Source: Tyzzerella sp. (GTDB lineage Bacteria > Bacillota > Clostridia > Lachnospirales > Lachnospiraceae). From it: 64,000 nucleotides of DNA. Numbering within the stretch: position 1 is the stretch's first letter; every line of letters begins with the position of its first letter. The position numbers and the translations under genes are program-made. Location: assembly GCA_017465565.1 (NCBI GenBank), contig JAFTWA010000039.1:1-64000 (forward strand), given 5' to 3'. Below, in pieces: positions 62,964 through 64,000 of this stretch. Below the pieces are notes generated by a model that did no database searches, had not been told where the DNA came from, and worked only from the letters and a program-made list of their open reading frames with translations.

Positions 62964-62981
62964 TGCGCAATCTATAGCGCA
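62964..62981 (-). other. Hairpin in the hydrolase 5' UTR
   Basis: Inverted repeat TGCGC/GCGCA (62964-62981) between the promoter and SD of the hydrolase gene. It may stabilise the mRNA or affect translation. Confidence 0.35.
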
Positions 62982-62992
62982 CACGTAGGTTC

Positions 62993-63021
62993 ATTGTAAT
63001 ATTTATTTAACAATTCGTCAA
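62993..63021 (-). promoter_or_regulatory. Promoter of the hydrolase gene
   Basis: Minus-strand TTGACG (63021-63016), 17 bases, TACAAT (62998-62993). Confidence 0.8.
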
Positions 63022-63032
63022 CCATATGTAAC

Positions 63033-63063
63033 AAAAAAATTGCATATTTTTTATAATATGCAA
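63033..63063 (-). terminator. Aspartate kinase terminator
   Basis: Minus-strand stem TTGCATATT (63063-63055) / AATATGCAA (63048-63040) followed by a seven-T run. Confidence 0.9.
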
Positions 63064-63110
63064 TCTTTTCAACTAAAAAACAGAATCTGTCAGATGAGAA
63101 ATGGTTAAGA

Positions 63111-64000
63111 TTAAATTTTTGTAATCACAAAGATATCATAGAGTGCCCTGATTGCGTTTTCAAAGTCGTGATTACGCACACCTACTACGATATTAAGCTC
63201 ACTAGAACCCTGGTCAATCATTTTTACATTAACATGTGCATGTGCAAGTGCTGAGAAAATACGTCCTGATGTACCACGTTTTGAACGCATACCACGTCCT
63301 ACAATTGCGATCAATGCAAGGTCTGATTCTAATTCAATCGAATCAGGTTGTACTGCCTGATGTATACCTGCTAATACCTTTTGTTCCTTCTCTTCAAACT
63401 CTGATTGATGAACAAGAACTGTCATTGTATCAATACCTGATGGCATATGCTCTATTGAAATTCCATTGTCTTCAAACACTTGCAATACCTTACGGCAGAA
63501 ACCAATTTCTGAGTTCATCATTGCTTTTTCAATTGTAATTGATGCAAAGCCCTGCTTTCCTGCAATACCTGTGATTACGTATTTTGGATGTCTGCAGGTT
63601 GCTTCTACAATCAATGTCCCCTTATCTTCTGGAGCATTTGTATTGCGGATGTTGATTGGAATACCTTCTTTACGAATTGGGAAAATAGCATCTTCGTGAA
63701 GTACAGTTGCACCCATGTATGAAAGTTCCCGCAATTCTTTGTATGTAATCGCTTCAATTGCTTTTGGATTTGGAACAATTCTTGGGTCAGCAATCATAAA
63801 TCCAGAAACATCTGTCCAGTTTTCATACATATCTACTTTCGCTGCCTTTGCAACGATAGAACCTGTCAAGTCAGAACCGCCTCTTGAAAACGTCTTAATG
63901 CTTCCATCTGGCATAGAGCCATAGAATCCTGGAATAACTGCTCTTTCAGATTCTTCTAATCTTTTGCTTAACACGTCGTTCGTTTTTACTTCGTCAAAAT
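63111..64000 (-). CDS. Aspartate kinase, C-terminal part (runs off right edge)
   Basis: The C-terminal ~296 residues of a lysine/threonine/methionine-pathway aspartate kinase. The reading frame stays open to base 64000, so the start is outside. Kinase-domain motifs GSMPDGSIKTFSRGGSDLTG, VSGFMIADPRIVPNPKAI and LSYMGATVLHEDAIFPIRK are followed by two ACT regulatory domains (GFASITIEKAMMNSEIGF and LALIAIVGRGMRSKRGTSGR). The ACT pair predicts feedback control by an amino acid. It ends before a strong terminator. Confidence 0.95.
   Translation of the reverse strand, partial: FDEVKTNDVLSKRLEESERAVIPGFYGSMPDGSIKTFSRGGSDLTGSIVAKAAKVDMYENWTDVSGFMIADPRIVPNPKAIEAITYKELRELSYMGATVLHEDAIFPIRKEGIPINIRNTNAPEDKGTLIVEATCRHPKYVITGIAGKQGFASITIEKAMMNSEIGFCRKVLQVFEDNGISIEHMPSGIDTMTVLVHQSEFEEKEQKVLAGIHQAVQPDSIELESDLALIAIVGRGMRSKRGTSGRIFSALAHAHVNVKMIDQGSSELNIVVGVRNHDFENAIRALYDIFVITKI

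Overview
The window is a low-GC, gene-dense chromosomal segment from an anaerobic, spore-forming member of the Clostridia, most likely Lachnospiraceae. This is inferred from gene content and order: the sporulation genes yqfC/yqfD and a SpoVB-like flippase, a PdaA-like cortex deacetylase, mreBCD-mrdA-minDE-rodA-mgsA, mutS-mutL-miaA followed by an aluminium-resistance/methionine-gamma-lyase gene, and rplU-prp-rpmA-obgE. I see no rRNA, tRNA, CRISPR array, insertion sequence or prophage. It is almost all housekeeping DNA, and from 5982 to 53370 nearly everything is on the minus strand.

Layout. (a) 1-2850: accessory-looking genes (a zinc-ribbon/CFI-box protein, a small membrane protein, an aromatic-acid-exporter-like protein and a Dabb protein). 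(b) 2923-5981: lexA facing a LysM membrane protein resembling the SOS division inhibitor YneA, with a cluster of LexA-box-like sites between them, then a Xer-type recombinase and a papain-like protein. (c) 5982-9799: PdaA-like lipoprotein, duplicated CmpB-type membrane protein, dtd and an SGNH hydrolase. (d) 9922-11340: ttcA and a cytidylate-kinase-like gene. (e) 11457-17250: radical SAM - HlyD-like - yggS - sepF - ylmH - lspA - rluD. (f) 17339-27459: the cell-shape operon with radC, mreBCD, PBP2, minD, minE, rodA, mgsA and a D,D-carboxypeptidase; minC is absent. (g) 27564-40629: mismatch repair and tRNA modification (mutS, mutL, miaA, miaB), two FAD proteins and small conserved genes. (h) 40672-52563: SpoVB-like flippase, ybeY, phoH, yqfD, yqfC, pdp, a TetM-like GTPase fused to an NYN/Rae1-type RNase domain, an exonuclease, dus, a cysteine-cluster protein and a methyltransferase. 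(i) 52933-56831: mscL with a zinc ribbon, then a GntR/YtrA-type regulator with its ABC ATPase and permease. (j) 56948-64000: rsfS, yqeK, nadD, yhbY, obgE, rpmA, prp, rplU, a fibronectin-III/NlpC-P60 hydrolase and the C-terminal part of aspartate kinase, which runs off the right edge.

Main themes are envelope growth and division (MreBCD, RodA/PBP2, MinDE, SepF, LspA, hydrolases), translation and RNA quality control (Obg, RsfS, YbeY, YhbY, TtcA, MiaA, MiaB, Dus, Dtd, RluD and the GTPase-RNase fusion) and DNA repair (LexA, MutS/L, RadC). The most unusual item is the single 886-residue polypeptide at 46742-49402. It joins a ribosomal-protection/EF-G-like GTPase to a NYN nuclease domain of the YacP/Rae1 type, and all its expected acidic residues are present. 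I infer an A-site-targeted ribosome-clearing RNase rather than a drug-resistance determinant. Other notable items are a strong palindromic operator at the GntR promoter, a terminator that overlaps the yqfC start, an obgE promoter built into the rpmA terminator, a roughly 240-residue insertion in PBP2, and frequent non-ATG starts in the cell-shape operon.
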